Shown: positions 54,101 through 63,002 of the stretch, piece after piece
Position numbering within the stretch: the stretch's first letter is position 1
Layout: the number at the start of each line of letters is the position of its first letter
DNA from: Streptomyces sp. NBC_00091
GTDB lineage: Bacteria > Actinomycetota > Actinomycetes > Streptomycetales > Streptomycetaceae
Reading direction: 5' to 3'
Assembly (NCBI RefSeq): GCF_026343185.1
Contig: NZ_JAPEMA010000001.1
Span: 434,001 to 498,000 of the forward strand
Length of the DNA stretch: 64,000 nt
Notes under the pieces: generated by a model
The model's database searches: none
What the model was told of the DNA's origin: nothing
What the model saw: only the letters and a program-made list of their open reading frames with translations
Program-made: the position numbers and the translations under genes

Positions 54101-56389
54101 CTATCCCTTGCCGGTCGGTGGCTTGCGGCTGCCGGCGCGGTAGGGGGCGGGCCAGGGTGCGCCTGGGCCGGTGTAGCCCTGGTCGGCGGCCGCGTGCAGG
54201 GTCCAGTGCGGGTCGTACAGGTGCGGGCGGCCGACCGCGCAGAGGTCGGCGCGGCCCGCCAGCAGCAGGGAGTTGACGTCGTCCCAGGAGGAGATCGCGC
54301 CGACGGCGATGACGGGGACGCCCAGCGCGTTGCGGATCCGGTCGGCGTAGGGGGTCTGGTAGGAGCGGCCGTACTCCGGGGCCTCCTCCGCCACCACCTG
54401 CCCGGTGGACACGTCGACGGCGTCGGCGCCGTGGGCGGCGAAGGCCGCGGCGATGGCTTCGGCCTCCTGTGGTGTGGTGCCGCCGGGGGCCCAGTCGGTG
54501 GCCGAGAGCCGGACCGTCATCGGGCGGTCCTCGGGCCAGACCGCGCGGACCGCGTCGAAGACCTCCAGGGGGAAGCGCAGCCGGTTCTCGAGGGGGCCGC
54601 CGTAGGCGTCCTCGCGGTGGTTGGTGAGCGGGGAGAGGAACCCGGACAGCAGGTAGCCGTGCGCGCAGTGCAGTTCGAGCAGGTCGAAGCCGCACTCGGC
54701 CGCCCGTACGGCGGCGGCCGCGAAATCGGAGCGGATCACCGCGAGGTCGGCGGCCTCCAGGGCGCGCGGGACCGCGGAGACGCCGGCCCTGTAGGGCAGG
54801 GCGGAGGCGGCGACCAGGGGCCAGTTGCCCTCCGGGAGCGGTTCGTCCATGCCCTCCCACATGAGGCGGGTGGAGCCCTTGCGGCCGGAGTGGCCGAGCT
54901 GGAGGCCGAGGGCGGTTCCGGGCGCGGAGGTGTGGACGAAGTCGGCGATCCGCTTCCAGGCGGCCGCCTGCTCCGCGGTCCACAGGCCGGCGCAGCCGGG
55001 GGTGATCCGGCCTTCGGCGCTGACGCACACCATCTCCGTCATCACCAGCCCGGCTCCGCCCAGGGCCCGCGCGCCCAGGTGGACCAGGTGGAAGTCGCCC
55101 GGCACGCCCTCCCGCGCCGAGTACATGTCCATCGGCGAGACCACGACCCGGTTGCGCAGGGTCAGCCCCCGCAGGGTGAACGGGGTGAACATGGGCGGGG
55201 TTCCCGTCCCGTCCGCCTCCTGCGGGCAGCCGAAGTCGCGCTCCACGGCCCGGGTGAACCGTTCGTCGCGCAGCCGCAGGTTGTCGTGGGTGACGCGGCG
55301 GCTGCGGGTGAGGAGGTTGAAGGCGAACTGCCGGGCGGGCTGGTCCACGTACCCGGCGAGTTCCTCGAACCAGCGCATGCTGGCGGCGGCGGCGCGCTGG
55401 GTGCTGGCGACCGCCGGGCGCCGCGCGGCCTCGTAGGCGGCCAGGGCGGAGGGCACGTCGCCCCGCTGCCCGTCCGGGGCTTCGGCGAGGGCGTCCTCGA
55501 GGGCTTCGGACAGGGCGAGGGCGTCCTCGACGGCCAGTTTGGTGCCGGAGCCGATGGAGAAGTGCGCGGTGTGCGCCGCGTCGCCGAGCAGCACCACGTT
55601 GCCGTGCGACCAGCGCTCGTTGACGACGGTGCGGAAGCGGGTCCACGCCGAGCGGTTGCCGCGCAGCGGCCGCCCGCGCAGGGCCTCGCCGAAGATCTTG
55701 GCGCAGCGGGCCGCCGACTCGTCCTCGTCGCACAGGTCGAAGCCGGCCGCCCGCCAGACCTCTTCCCGCATCTCCACGATCACCGTGGAGGCGTCGGCGG
55801 AGTACGGGTAGGCGTGCAGCTGCATGACCCCGTGTTCGGTCTCGGCGATCTCGAAGCGGAAGGAGTCGAAGGCGAAGTCGGCGGCGAGCCAGATGTACCG
55901 GCAGCGCCCGGGCGTCACGGTCGGCCGGAAGTACGCGGCCCCGCGCTCGCGGGTCGGGCTGTGCACCCCGTCCGCCGCGACCACCAGGTCGTGGGCGTCG
56001 GCCAGCTCGAAGGCGTCGGGCGCGGCGGAGCGGAACCGGAGGCGGACGCCGAGGCCGGCGCAGCGCTCGTGCAGGATCTCCAGCAGCCGGCGGCGGCCGA
56101 GGGCGGCGAAGCCGTGGCCGCCGGAGGTCAGCAGCCGGCCCCGGTGGACGACGTCCACGTCGTCCCAGCGCACGAACTCGGCGCCGAGGGCGGTGTGGAC
56201 GACGGTGTCGGCCCGTTCGATGCCGCCGAGGGTCTCGTCGGAGAGCACCACGCCGAAGCCGAAGGTGTCCTCGGGCGCGCCCCGTTCCCACAGCTCGACC
56301 GTGTGTCCCTGACGGGCCAGCAGCGCGGCGGCGTACAGCCCGCCCGGTCCTCCGCCGACGACGGCCACCCGCATGGCGCGCGCGGACAT
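54101..56389 (-). CDS. FAD monooxygenase fused to OYE-type reductase (2-aminobenzoyl-CoA monooxygenase/reductase type)
   Basis: A 762-residue two-domain flavoprotein. Residues 1-390 are an FAD monooxygenase (VVGGGPGGLYAAALLARQG; GDAAHTAHFSIGSGTKLAVED). Residues about 400-750 are an old-yellow-enzyme reductase with an FMN barrel (LRNRVVVSPMDMYSA, LGLQLGHSGRKGS, LLELHCAHGYLLSGFLSPLTNHR). This fusion matches the 2-aminobenzoyl-CoA monooxygenase/reductase of Azoarcus evansii and the annotated salicylyl-CoA 5-hydroxylase fusions. It would hydroxylate and then reduce the aromatic ring of 2-aminobenzoyl-CoA. The start ATG 56389 lies four bases after the enoyl-CoA hydratase stop. Distinguishing aminobenzoyl from salicylyl substrate needs assay; the ligase and Rid neighbours favour the former. 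Confidence 0.92.
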   Translation of the reverse strand: MSARAMRVAVVGGGPGGLYAAALLARQGHTVELWERGAPEDTFGFGVVLSDETLGGIERADTVVHTALGAEFVRWDDVDVVHRGRLLTSGGHGFAALGRRRLLEILHERCAGLGVRLRFRSAAPDAFELADAHDLVVAADGVHSPTRERGAAYFRPTVTPGRCRYIWLAADFAFDSFRFEIAETEHGVMQLHAYPYSADASTVIVEMREEVWRAAGFDLCDEDESAARCAKIFGEALRGRPLRGNRSAWTRFRTVVNERWSHGNVVLLGDAAHTAHFSIGSGTKLAVEDALALSEALEDALAEAPDGQRGDVPSALAAYEAARRPAVASTQRAAAASMRWFEELAGYVDQPARQFAFNLLTRSRRVTHDNLRLRDERFTRAVERDFGCPQEADGTGTPPMFTPFTLRGLTLRNRVVVSPMDMYSAREGVPGDFHLVHLGARALGGAGLVMTEMVCVSAEGRITPGCAGLWTAEQAAAWKRIADFVHTSAPGTALGLQLGHSGRKGSTRLMWEGMDEPLPEGNWPLVAASALPYRAGVSAVPRALEAADLAVIRSDFAAAAVRAAECGFDLLELHCAHGYLLSGFLSPLTNHREDAYGGPLENRLRFPLEVFDAVRAVWPEDRPMTVRLSATDWAPGGTTPQEAEAIAAAFAAHGADAVDVSTGQVVAEEAPEYGRSYQTPYADRIRNALGVPVIAVGAISSWDDVNSLLLAGRADLCAVGRPHLYDPHWTLHAAADQGYTGPGAPWPAPYRAGSRKPPTGKG

Positions 56390-56393
56390 ACGG

Positions 56394-57221
56394 CTACCTG
56401 CCCTTCCACTGGGGCGGCCGTTTGGCGGTGAAGGCCGCGTGGAATTCGGCGTAGTCCTCGCCGTGCATCAGCAGGGCCTGGGTGCTGGCGTCCAGTTCCA
56501 CCGAGGCGGCCAGGGGCATGTCCAGCTCGGCGGTGAGCAGGGCCTTGGTCTGGGCGTGGGCGAGGGCGGGTCCGGCGGCGAGGCGGGCGGCCAGTTCGGC
56601 GGCCCGGGCGTCGGCCTTGCCCTCGTCGACCAGCTCGCTGAGCAGGCCGATCCGCTCGGCCTCGGCGGCGCGTACGGGCTCTCCGAGCATCAGCAGCCGG
56701 GTGGCGTGGCCGAGGCCGACGACCCTCGGCAGCAGGTAGGCGGCGCCCATGTCCCCGCCGGAGAGGCCGACGCGGGTGAAGAGGAAGGCGAAGCGGGCGG
56801 AGGGGTCGGCGATCCGGAAGTCGGCGGCGAGGGCGAGCACGGCGCCGGCCCCGGCGGCCACCCCGTGCACGGCGGCGATCACCGGGAAGGGGCATTCGCG
56901 GACGGCCCGCACCACCTGGCCGGTCATCCGGTTGAAGTCGAGGAGCTGGGCGGTGTCCATGGCGAGGGTGGCGCCGATGATCTCGTCCACGTCCCCGCCG
57001 GAGCAGAAGCCGCGCCCCTCGCCGGCGAGCACGAGGGCGCGTACGGAGCGTTCGCGGGACAGTTCGGCGAGCAGATCGCGCAGGTCGGCGTAGGCGCCGA
57101 AGGTGAGCGCGTTCAGCTTCTCGGGGCGGTCGAGGGTGACGGTGGCCACGCCGTCCTGCCGGGTCACCCGCAGGTGGCGCCACCGTTCGGTCGCTGAGGT
57201 GGAACCGGTGAAGGGGCTCAC
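56394..57221 (-). CDS. Enoyl-CoA hydratase/isomerase family protein
   Basis: A 275-residue crotonase-fold protein. The oxyanion-hole segments are GEGRGFCSGGD and HGVAAGAGAVLALAADFR, and substrate-side segment FTRVGLSGGDMGAAYLLPRVVG follows. Only one of the two typical catalytic glutamates is clearly replaced (SGGDMG), so hydratase versus isomerase or ring hydrolase cannot be decided. It starts at GTG 57221 and is coupled to the monooxygenase/reductase gene four bases downstream. In the pathway it could hydrate or open the alicyclic CoA thioester. Confidence 0.9.
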   Translation of the reverse strand: MSPFTGSTSATERWRHLRVTRQDGVATVTLDRPEKLNALTFGAYADLRDLLAELSRERSVRALVLAGEGRGFCSGGDVDEIIGATLAMDTAQLLDFNRMTGQVVRAVRECPFPVIAAVHGVAAGAGAVLALAADFRIADPSARFAFLFTRVGLSGGDMGAAYLLPRVVGLGHATRLLMLGEPVRAAEAERIGLLSELVDEGKADARAAELAARLAAGPALAHAQTKALLTAELDMPLAASVELDASTQALLMHGEDYAEFHAAFTAKRPPQWKGR

Positions 57222-57379
57222 ACGATCGAAGCTATCACCAACCCGTGACCGCCGTCACAGAAACGCGACAAGCGGGGGGCGCGGCGCGGCACACGGCCCC
57301 AAGACCCCCGGGCGGCGCCGACCGCCCGAGCCGGCGCGCGCATGACTATGCGGAGATCGCGCGAAGATCGCGCGGGGAG

Positions 57380-58390
57380 CTACGCCTGGGGCTTGGCGAG
57401 CGTCGCGACGAGCACGGCCTTGATGGTGTGCAGCCGGTTCTCCGCCTCGTCGAAGACGACGGAGTGCGCGGACTCGAACACCTCGTCGGTGACCTCCAGC
57501 GAGTCCAGCCCGTGCCGCTCGTGGACCTCCCGGGCCACCTTGGTGCCCAGGTCGTGGTAGGCGGGCAGGCAGTGCAGGAACTTCACGTCCGGGTTCCCGG
57601 TCGCGCGCAGCACGTCCATGGTGACGGCGTACGGGGCCAGGGCCGCGATCCGCTCGTCCCAGACCTCCTTGGGCTCGCCCATCGACACCCAGACGTCCGT
57701 GGCCACGAAGTCGGCCTGCGCCACGCCCTCCGCGACCTCCTCGGTCAGGGTGATCCGGGCCCCGCCGGCCGCGGCCAGCTCCCGGGCCCGCGCCACAACC
57801 GCCTCGGCCGGCCAGTACGCCCGCGGCGCGACGATCCGTACGTCCATGCCCAGCAGGGCGCCAGTCACCAGGTACGAGTTGCCCATGTTGAAGCGGGCGT
57901 CGCCCAGGTAGGCGAAGGCGGTGCGCTCCAGCGGCTTGGCGCAGTGCTCGGTCATCGTGAGCACGTCGGCGAGCATCTGGGTGGGGTGCCAGTCGTCCGT
58001 GAGGCCGTTGAAGACGGGCACGCCGGAGTACTCCGCCAGCTCCTCGACCGCCTGCTGGCTGTCGCCCCGGTACTCGATGCCGTCGAACATCCGGCCGAGC
58101 ACCCGCGCCGTGTCCCGGACGGACTCCTTGTGGCCCATCTGGGAGCCGGAGGGGTCGAGGTAGACGGTGTGGGCGCCCTGATCGGCGGCGGCGACCTCGA
58201 AGGCGCAGCGGGTGCGCGTGGAGGTCTTCTCGAAGATCAGCGCGAGGTTCTTCCCCTGGAGCCGGCGCTGCTCGGCGCCGGCCTTCTTGGCCGCCTTGAG
58301 TTCGGCTGCGAGCTCGACCAGGCCGCGGAACTCGGCGGCGGTGAAGTCGAGCTCCTTGAGGAAACTGCGGCCGAAGAGGTCGGTGGCCAT
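57380..58390 (-). CDS. argF: Ornithine carbamoyltransferase
   Basis: A 336-residue ornithine carbamoyltransferase, cytosolic trimer, joining carbamoyl phosphate and ornithine to citrulline or running the reverse in arginine fermentation. The carbamoyl-phosphate motif STRTR is at 57-61, [11 protein letters not shown] and [10 protein letters not shown] are intact. ATG 58390 follows GGAGAG; the frame is open further upstream but not coding. It lies 107 bases after arcA on the same strand, with an ARG-box-like sequence in the gap. No carbamate kinase is nearby, so a complete fermentative pathway is not encoded here. It could serve biosynthesis, catabolism or both. Confidence 0.95.
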   Translation of the reverse strand: MATDLFGRSFLKELDFTAAEFRGLVELAAELKAAKKAGAEQRRLQGKNLALIFEKTSTRTRCAFEVAAADQGAHTVYLDPSGSQMGHKESVRDTARVLGRMFDGIEYRGDSQQAVEELAEYSGVPVFNGLTDDWHPTQMLADVLTMTEHCAKPLERTAFAYLGDARFNMGNSYLVTGALLGMDVRIVAPRAYWPAEAVVARARELAAAGGARITLTEEVAEGVAQADFVATDVWVSMGEPKEVWDERIAALAPYAVTMDVLRATGNPDVKFLHCLPAYHDLGTKVAREVHERHGLDSLEVTDEVFESAHSVVFDEAENRLHTIKAVLVATLAKPQA

Positions 58391-58430
58391 GGGACTCTCC
58401 AGAGGGGCGCTGACAGGGGATGCTGGAAGT

Positions 58431-58458
58431 CTATACGATCCTTTGCATTGATATACAG
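58431..58458 (-). promoter_or_regulatory. ARG-box-like promoter region of argF
   Basis: An AT-rich island in the arcA-argF gap contains CTATACGATC, TTTGCATTGA and TATACAG with partial dyad symmetry. TTGCAT followed by an A/T-rich half resembles ArgR boxes, and TATAGA on the minus strand could be a -10. ArgR binding is inferred. Confidence 0.4.
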
Positions 58459-58497
58459 TCCGCATCGCATCACGTGGATCACATCGCGCGGGTGGCG

Positions 58498-59724
58498 TCA
58501 GACGGCGTCCCGCTCCACGGGGCAGCTCATGCACCGGGGTCCGCCGCGGCCCCGCCCCAGCTCGCTGCCGGGGATCTCGATCACCTCGATGCCCTCCTTG
58601 CGCAGGTGCGTGTTGGTGGTGACGTTGCGCTCGTAGGCGACGACCACACCCGGCTCCACGGCCAGCACGTTGCACCCGTCGTCCCACTGCTCGCGCTCCG
58701 CCGAGTGCACGTCCTGCGTGGCGGTGAGCACCCGCACCTTGTCCAGGCCGAGGGCCGAGGCGATGGCCCGGTGCATCTGCTCCGGCGGGTGGTCGCTGAC
58801 CCGCAGATCGCCCGCCCCCTCGCCCGGCCGGATCGTGTAGGAGCGCAGCATGCCGAGCCCGGCGTACTGAGTGAACGTATCTGCGTCCACCATCGTCATC
58901 ACCGTGTCCAGGTGCATGAAGGCCCGCCGCTTGGGCATGTCCAGGGCCACGATGACCGACGCCGACCCGGCTGCGAACAGGCCCCGGGCGAGCATCTCCA
59001 CGGCCTGCGGGGTGGTCCGCTCGCTCATCCCGATCAGCACCGCGCCGTTGCCGATGACCAGGACGTCCCCGCCCTCGATCGTCGAGGGGTAGTCCACCTG
59101 CCCCTGCGACCAGTAGTGGAAGGGGCCCGAGCCGGTGAAGAGCGGGTGGTGCTTGTAGATCGCCTCGAAGTGCACGGTCTCGCGCTGGCGGGCCGGCCAG
59201 CGCATGGCGTTGATGGACACCCCGTCGTAGATCCAGGCGGAGGTGTCCCGGGTGAAGAGGTGGTTGGGCAGCGGCCCCAGCAGGAAGCCGTCCGTGTCCA
59301 GGGCGTGGAAGCGCACCGACACCGGCTCGGCGTGCCGCTCCAGGAACTCCCGCTTCGTCATGCCGCCGACCAGCGCCTCCGCGAGGTCGGCCGAGGGGAG
59401 CCCGTCGAAGACCGCGCGCAGGTGGTCGGTGGCGAGCGGCCCGTACTCCTTCTCGTCGAAGACCCGGTCCAGTACGAGGTGGCGCGCCTCGGGGATGTCG
59501 AGGGCCTCCTGGAGCAGGTCGCCGAAGAGGTGCACGGCGACACCGCGGTCGCGCAGCACGTCCGCGAAGCCGTCGTGTTCCTGGCGGGCCCGCCGCACCC
59601 ACAGCACGTCGTCGAAGAGCAGGGCGTCCTTGTTGCTTGGTGTGAGCCGCTTCAGCTCCAGGTCGGGCCGGTGGAGGATGACGCGGCGAAGCCGCCCGGT
59701 CTCGGAGTCGACATGGAATCCCAT
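58498..59724 (-). CDS. arcA: Arginine deiminase
   Basis: A 408-residue arginine deiminase converting arginine to citrulline and ammonia. Guanidine-modifying landmarks are present: [12 protein letters not shown], the His/Asp pair in [13 protein letters not shown], and the C-terminal nucleophile Cys398 ([10 protein letters not shown]), in the position of the catalytic Cys of known deiminases. I chose ATG 59724 ([10 protein letters not shown]), where family members start; a GTG three codons upstream is possible. It is followed by argF. Arginine deiminase beside carbamoyltransferase without carbamate kinase suggests arginine-citrulline interconversion more than energy fermentation. Confidence 0.95.
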   Translation of the reverse strand: MGFHVDSETGRLRRVILHRPDLELKRLTPSNKDALLFDDVLWVRRARQEHDGFADVLRDRGVAVHLFGDLLQEALDIPEARHLVLDRVFDEKEYGPLATDHLRAVFDGLPSADLAEALVGGMTKREFLERHAEPVSVRFHALDTDGFLLGPLPNHLFTRDTSAWIYDGVSINAMRWPARQRETVHFEAIYKHHPLFTGSGPFHYWSQGQVDYPSTIEGGDVLVIGNGAVLIGMSERTTPQAVEMLARGLFAAGSASVIVALDMPKRRAFMHLDTVMTMVDADTFTQYAGLGMLRSYTIRPGEGAGDLRVSDHPPEQMHRAIASALGLDKVRVLTATQDVHSAEREQWDDGCNVLAVEPGVVVAYERNVTTNTHLRKEGIEVIEIPGSELGRGRGGPRCMSCPVERDAV

Positions 59725-59779
59725 GCCGTACACGTTCCCAGACCGGGGGGCTTTTTGACCTCGCGTCGGCTTTCCCGGG

Positions 59780-60283
59780 TCAGCGCAGGCCGAGAAGTGC
59801 CGTCGGAGTGCCGATCACGTCCGGGGCGATGAGGCCCAGCTTCGGGACGGTCAGGTTCGGGACACCGGAGTTGCTCGCGTCCGGCATCGTCAGCGGGGCG
59901 CCGACGATCGCACCGGGGGTGCGGGTCAGCAGGGTGGTCGCCGGGGACTCCAGGGAGCCCTCGCCGTCCGTCTCGGGCTCCCCCGCCAGGTTGGGGACCG
60001 GGGAGGTGAGCTTGGTGGCCCCGAGGTCGGCGGCGATGGGCACCACCGGGAGCAGTGGGGTCGGCAGCAGGTCTCCCGTGTGGTGCCGGGGCGCCTCCGG
60101 GGCGCCGACGACCGGCACCGGGACCGCGGTGGCCAGATGCGGGACGGGCACACCCATCGTGGTCTCCACGGCGTCCAGCGGGACACCCACCGGAACCGAG
60201 TTGGCCACGGCCGGAGAGGCCGCGGCGGCCGCGGCCATACAGGTCATGAGCGCCGCAATGCTTCCGCGCGCGGTCATCTTCAT
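59780..60283 (-). CDS. Small secreted protein of unknown function
   Basis: A 167-residue protein beginning [20 protein letters not shown] with a likely signal-peptidase site after SPAVANS (around residue 28). The mature part is rich in Pro, Val and Ala with little predicted regular structure and no cysteines or transmembrane segment. No function is recognised. It lies between arcA and pnkp on the same strand, about 55 bases from arcA, with no shared role apparent. Confidence 0.65.
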   Translation of the reverse strand: MKMTARGSIAALMTCMAAAAAASPAVANSVPVGVPLDAVETTMGVPVPHLATAVPVPVVGAPEAPRHHTGDLLPTPLLPVVPIAADLGATKLTSPVPNLAGEPETDGEGSLESPATTLLTRTPGAIVGAPLTMPDASNSGVPNLTVPKLGLIAPDVIGTPTALLGLR

Positions 60284-60376
60284 AAGTGACGTTCCGTCCT
60301 TCCTGGGTCGCGGACACTCCGCTGCCCTGGATGAACGATCCCGCCGGCGCTTTCCCGGGGCTTCTGCGGGAAAGTT

Positions 60377-60410
60377 CCCCCATACGACCTAATTCCAGGC
60401 CGTACGGGGG
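60377..60410 (-). terminator. Terminator of the hen1-pnkp operon
   Basis: CCCCCATACG (60377-60386) pairs with CGTACGGGGG (60401-60410), a 10-bp stem with one mismatch, 40 bases after the pnkp stop. Between them lie three imperfect GCCGCTTTACG repeats (60411-60450). Confidence 0.72.
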
Positions 60411-60449
60411 CCGCCGCTTTACGCTGCCGCTTTACGGCGCCGCTTTCCG

Positions 60450-63002
60450 TCAGAGCCGGGGGTCGACCGGCTCCGACTCCAGGGCGAGCACGGCGAAGAC
60501 CGGCTCGTGGACCCGCCACAGCGGCTCTCCGGCCGCCAGCCGGTCCAGTGCCTCCAGCCCCAGCGCGTACTCGCGCAGGGCGAGCGAGCGCTTGTGCCCG
60601 AGGTACCGCTGGCGCAGCCGCTCCAGCTGGTGCGGACGCGTGTACTCCGGACCGTAGACGATCCGCAGGTACTCGCGGCCGCGGACCTTCACCCCCGGCT
60701 GGACCAGCCGGCCCTTGCCGTCCCGGGCGTACGCCTGGAGCGGCTTGACCACCATGCCCTCACCGCCGGCGGCGGTCAGCTCCAGCCACCAGTCGGTGCC
60801 CGCGCGGACGGACTCCTCGTCGCCGGTGTCCACGTACACGCGGCGGGTCCGGCGCAGCAGGGGGCCGCCGGTGCTCTCGTCCGCGTCCGCGAGCCGGTCC
60901 AGCCAGGCCAGCTGCTCGTCGTGCGGTACGGCCGCGAGCGACCGGCCGGCCGCCGCGAGCAGCTGGAACGGCGCGAACCGTACGCCGTCCAGCCCGTCGG
61001 TGGTCCAGCAGTAGCGCCGGTACGCCTCGGTGAAGGCGGCCGCGTCGACGGCCCGGCCGCGCTGGCGCTCCAGCAGGGCTCCGGTGTCCACGCCCCGGGC
61101 CGCGGCCGCCTCCAGGGCGGCGACGGCGTCCGGGAGGACGGCGCGGGCGGCGGCGCCCACGGCCGCGTACTGGCCGCGCAGCAGCCCGGTGGACTTCAGG
61201 GACCAGGGCAGCAGCTCCCCGTCGAACAGCAGCCAGTCGGTGGCGAGTTCCTCCCACAGGCCCGCCCCGTCGACCGCCGTGCGCAGCCGGGCGAGGAACT
61301 CCTCGGTGACCCCGGGGTCCTGGAAGAAGGGCCGGCCGGTGCGGGTGTAGAGGGAGCCGGTGGCAGCGCCCTCGGCCCCGAACCGCTCGCGGGCCGCGGC
61401 GGCGTCCCGGCACAGCAGGACGGTGGCGCGGGAGCCCATGTGCTTCTCCTCGCACACGACCCGGCCGATGCCGTCGGCGCGGTACTGGGCGAAGGCCTCG
61501 ACGGGGTGCTCCAGCCAGTCCGGCTCCTGGGAGGCGGCGGTCGGCGCCATGGTCGGCGGCAGGTACGGCACCAGCCGGGGGTCCACCGCGAAGCGGCTCA
61601 TGACCTCCAGGGCGGCCGCCGCGTTCTCCTCCCGGACGCCCACGTTGCCCAGGTGGCGGGTCTCCACGATCCGGCGCCCGTGCACGTCGGCCAGGTCCAG
61701 CGGACGGCCTTCGTGGCCTCCCGGCACCTCGGCGGCGAGCGGCTTGACCGGCTCGTACCAGACCTTCTCGGCCGGTACGTCGACCAGTTCGCGCTCGGGC
61801 CAGCGCAGGGCGGTCATCCGGCCGCCGAAGACGGCGCCGGTGTCGAGGCAGATGGTGTTGTTGATCCAGGTGGTGTCCGGGACGGGGGTGTGCCCGTAGA
61901 CCACGACCGCCTTGCCGCGGTAGTCCTCGGCCCACGGGTAGCGCACGGGCAGGCCGAACTCGTCGGTCTCGCCGGTGGTCTCACCGTAGAGGGCGTGCGA
62001 GCGGACCCGGCCGGAGGTGCGGCCGTGGTACTTCTCGGGCAGCCCGGCGTGGCAGACGACCAGCTTTCCGCCGTCGAGGACGTAGTGGCTGACCAGGCCG
62101 GCGATGAACTCCCGTACCTCCTTCACGAACTCCTCGGGCTCGCGGGCGAGCTGCTCGACCGTCTCGGCGAGGCCGTGGGTCTGCTGGACCTTGGAGCCCT
62201 TGAGGTAACGGCCGAGCTTGTTCTCGTGGTTCCCGGGCACGCACAGGGCGTTGCCGGACCTGACCATGCCCATCACCCGGCGCAGGACGCCGGGGCTGTC
62301 GGGGCCGCGGTCGACGAGGTCGCCGACGAAGACCGCGGTGCGGCCGGCGGGGTGGACGCCGTCCTCGTAGCCGAGCTTGGCGAGCAGGGTCTCCAGCTCG
62401 GAGGAACAGCCGTGGATGTCGCCGATGATGTCGAAGGGGCCGGTGAGGTGGGTGAGGTCGTTGAAGCGCTTCTCCAGCACCACCTCGGCGGATTCCGCCT
62501 CCTCCACCGTGCGCAGGACGTGCACCTTGCGGAAGCCCTCGCGCTCCAGGCCGCGCAGCGAGCGGCGCAGTTCGGAGCGGTGGCGCTGGATGACCCGGCG
62601 CGGCAGGCCGGCCCGGTCGGGGCGGGCGGCGTTGCGCTCGGCGCAGACCGCCTCGGGCATGTCGAGGACGATCGCGATGGGCAGCACGTCGTGTTCGCGG
62701 GCCAGTGCGACGAGCTCGCGGCGGGACTGCGGCTGGACGCTGGTGGCGTCCACGACGGTGAGGCGTCCGGCGGCGAGCCGCTTGCCGGCGATGTAGTGGA
62801 GCACCTCGAAGGCGTCCTTGCTGGCGCCCTGGTCGTTCTCGTCGTCGGCGACCAGGCCCCGGCAGTAGTCGGAGGAGAGGATCTCGGTGGGCTTGAAGTG
62901 CTTGCGGGCGAAGGTGGACTTGCCCGATCCGGTCGCCCCGACGAGGACGACGAGGGACAGGTCGGTGACGGGAAGTACGCGGTGGGTGGTGGGGGTGGTC
63001 AT
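60450..63002 (-). CDS. pnkp: Polynucleotide kinase-phosphatase-ligase (bacterial Pnkp)
   Basis: An 850-residue RNA-repair enzyme with three modules. The kinase (residues about 12-170) has Walker A GATGSGKST (22-30). The metallophosphatase (about 188-400) has GDIHG (194-198), GDLVDRGPDS and GNHE. The adenylyltransferase (about 430-850) has the lysine motif EEKHMGSR (Lys520). Together they heal and seal broken RNA, for example tRNA cut by ribotoxins, once Hen1 has methylated the 3' end. ATG 63002 overlaps the hen1 stop by four bases (ATGA), so the two partners are made together and form the known Pnkp-Hen1 complex. Confidence 0.95.
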   Translation of the reverse strand: MTTPTTHRVLPVTDLSLVVLVGATGSGKSTFARKHFKPTEILSSDYCRGLVADDENDQGASKDAFEVLHYIAGKRLAAGRLTVVDATSVQPQSRRELVALAREHDVLPIAIVLDMPEAVCAERNAARPDRAGLPRRVIQRHRSELRRSLRGLEREGFRKVHVLRTVEEAESAEVVLEKRFNDLTHLTGPFDIIGDIHGCSSELETLLAKLGYEDGVHPAGRTAVFVGDLVDRGPDSPGVLRRVMGMVRSGNALCVPGNHENKLGRYLKGSKVQQTHGLAETVEQLAREPEEFVKEVREFIAGLVSHYVLDGGKLVVCHAGLPEKYHGRTSGRVRSHALYGETTGETDEFGLPVRYPWAEDYRGKAVVVYGHTPVPDTTWINNTICLDTGAVFGGRMTALRWPERELVDVPAEKVWYEPVKPLAAEVPGGHEGRPLDLADVHGRRIVETRHLGNVGVREENAAAALEVMSRFAVDPRLVPYLPPTMAPTAASQEPDWLEHPVEAFAQYRADGIGRVVCEEKHMGSRATVLLCRDAAAARERFGAEGAATGSLYTRTGRPFFQDPGVTEEFLARLRTAVDGAGLWEELATDWLLFDGELLPWSLKSTGLLRGQYAAVGAAARAVLPDAVAALEAAAARGVDTGALLERQRGRAVDAAAFTEAYRRYCWTTDGLDGVRFAPFQLLAAAGRSLAAVPHDEQLAWLDRLADADESTGGPLLRRTRRVYVDTGDEESVRAGTDWWLELTAAGGEGMVVKPLQAYARDGKGRLVQPGVKVRGREYLRIVYGPEYTRPHQLERLRQRYLGHKRSLALREYALGLEALDRLAAGEPLWRVHEPVFAVLALESEPVDPRL

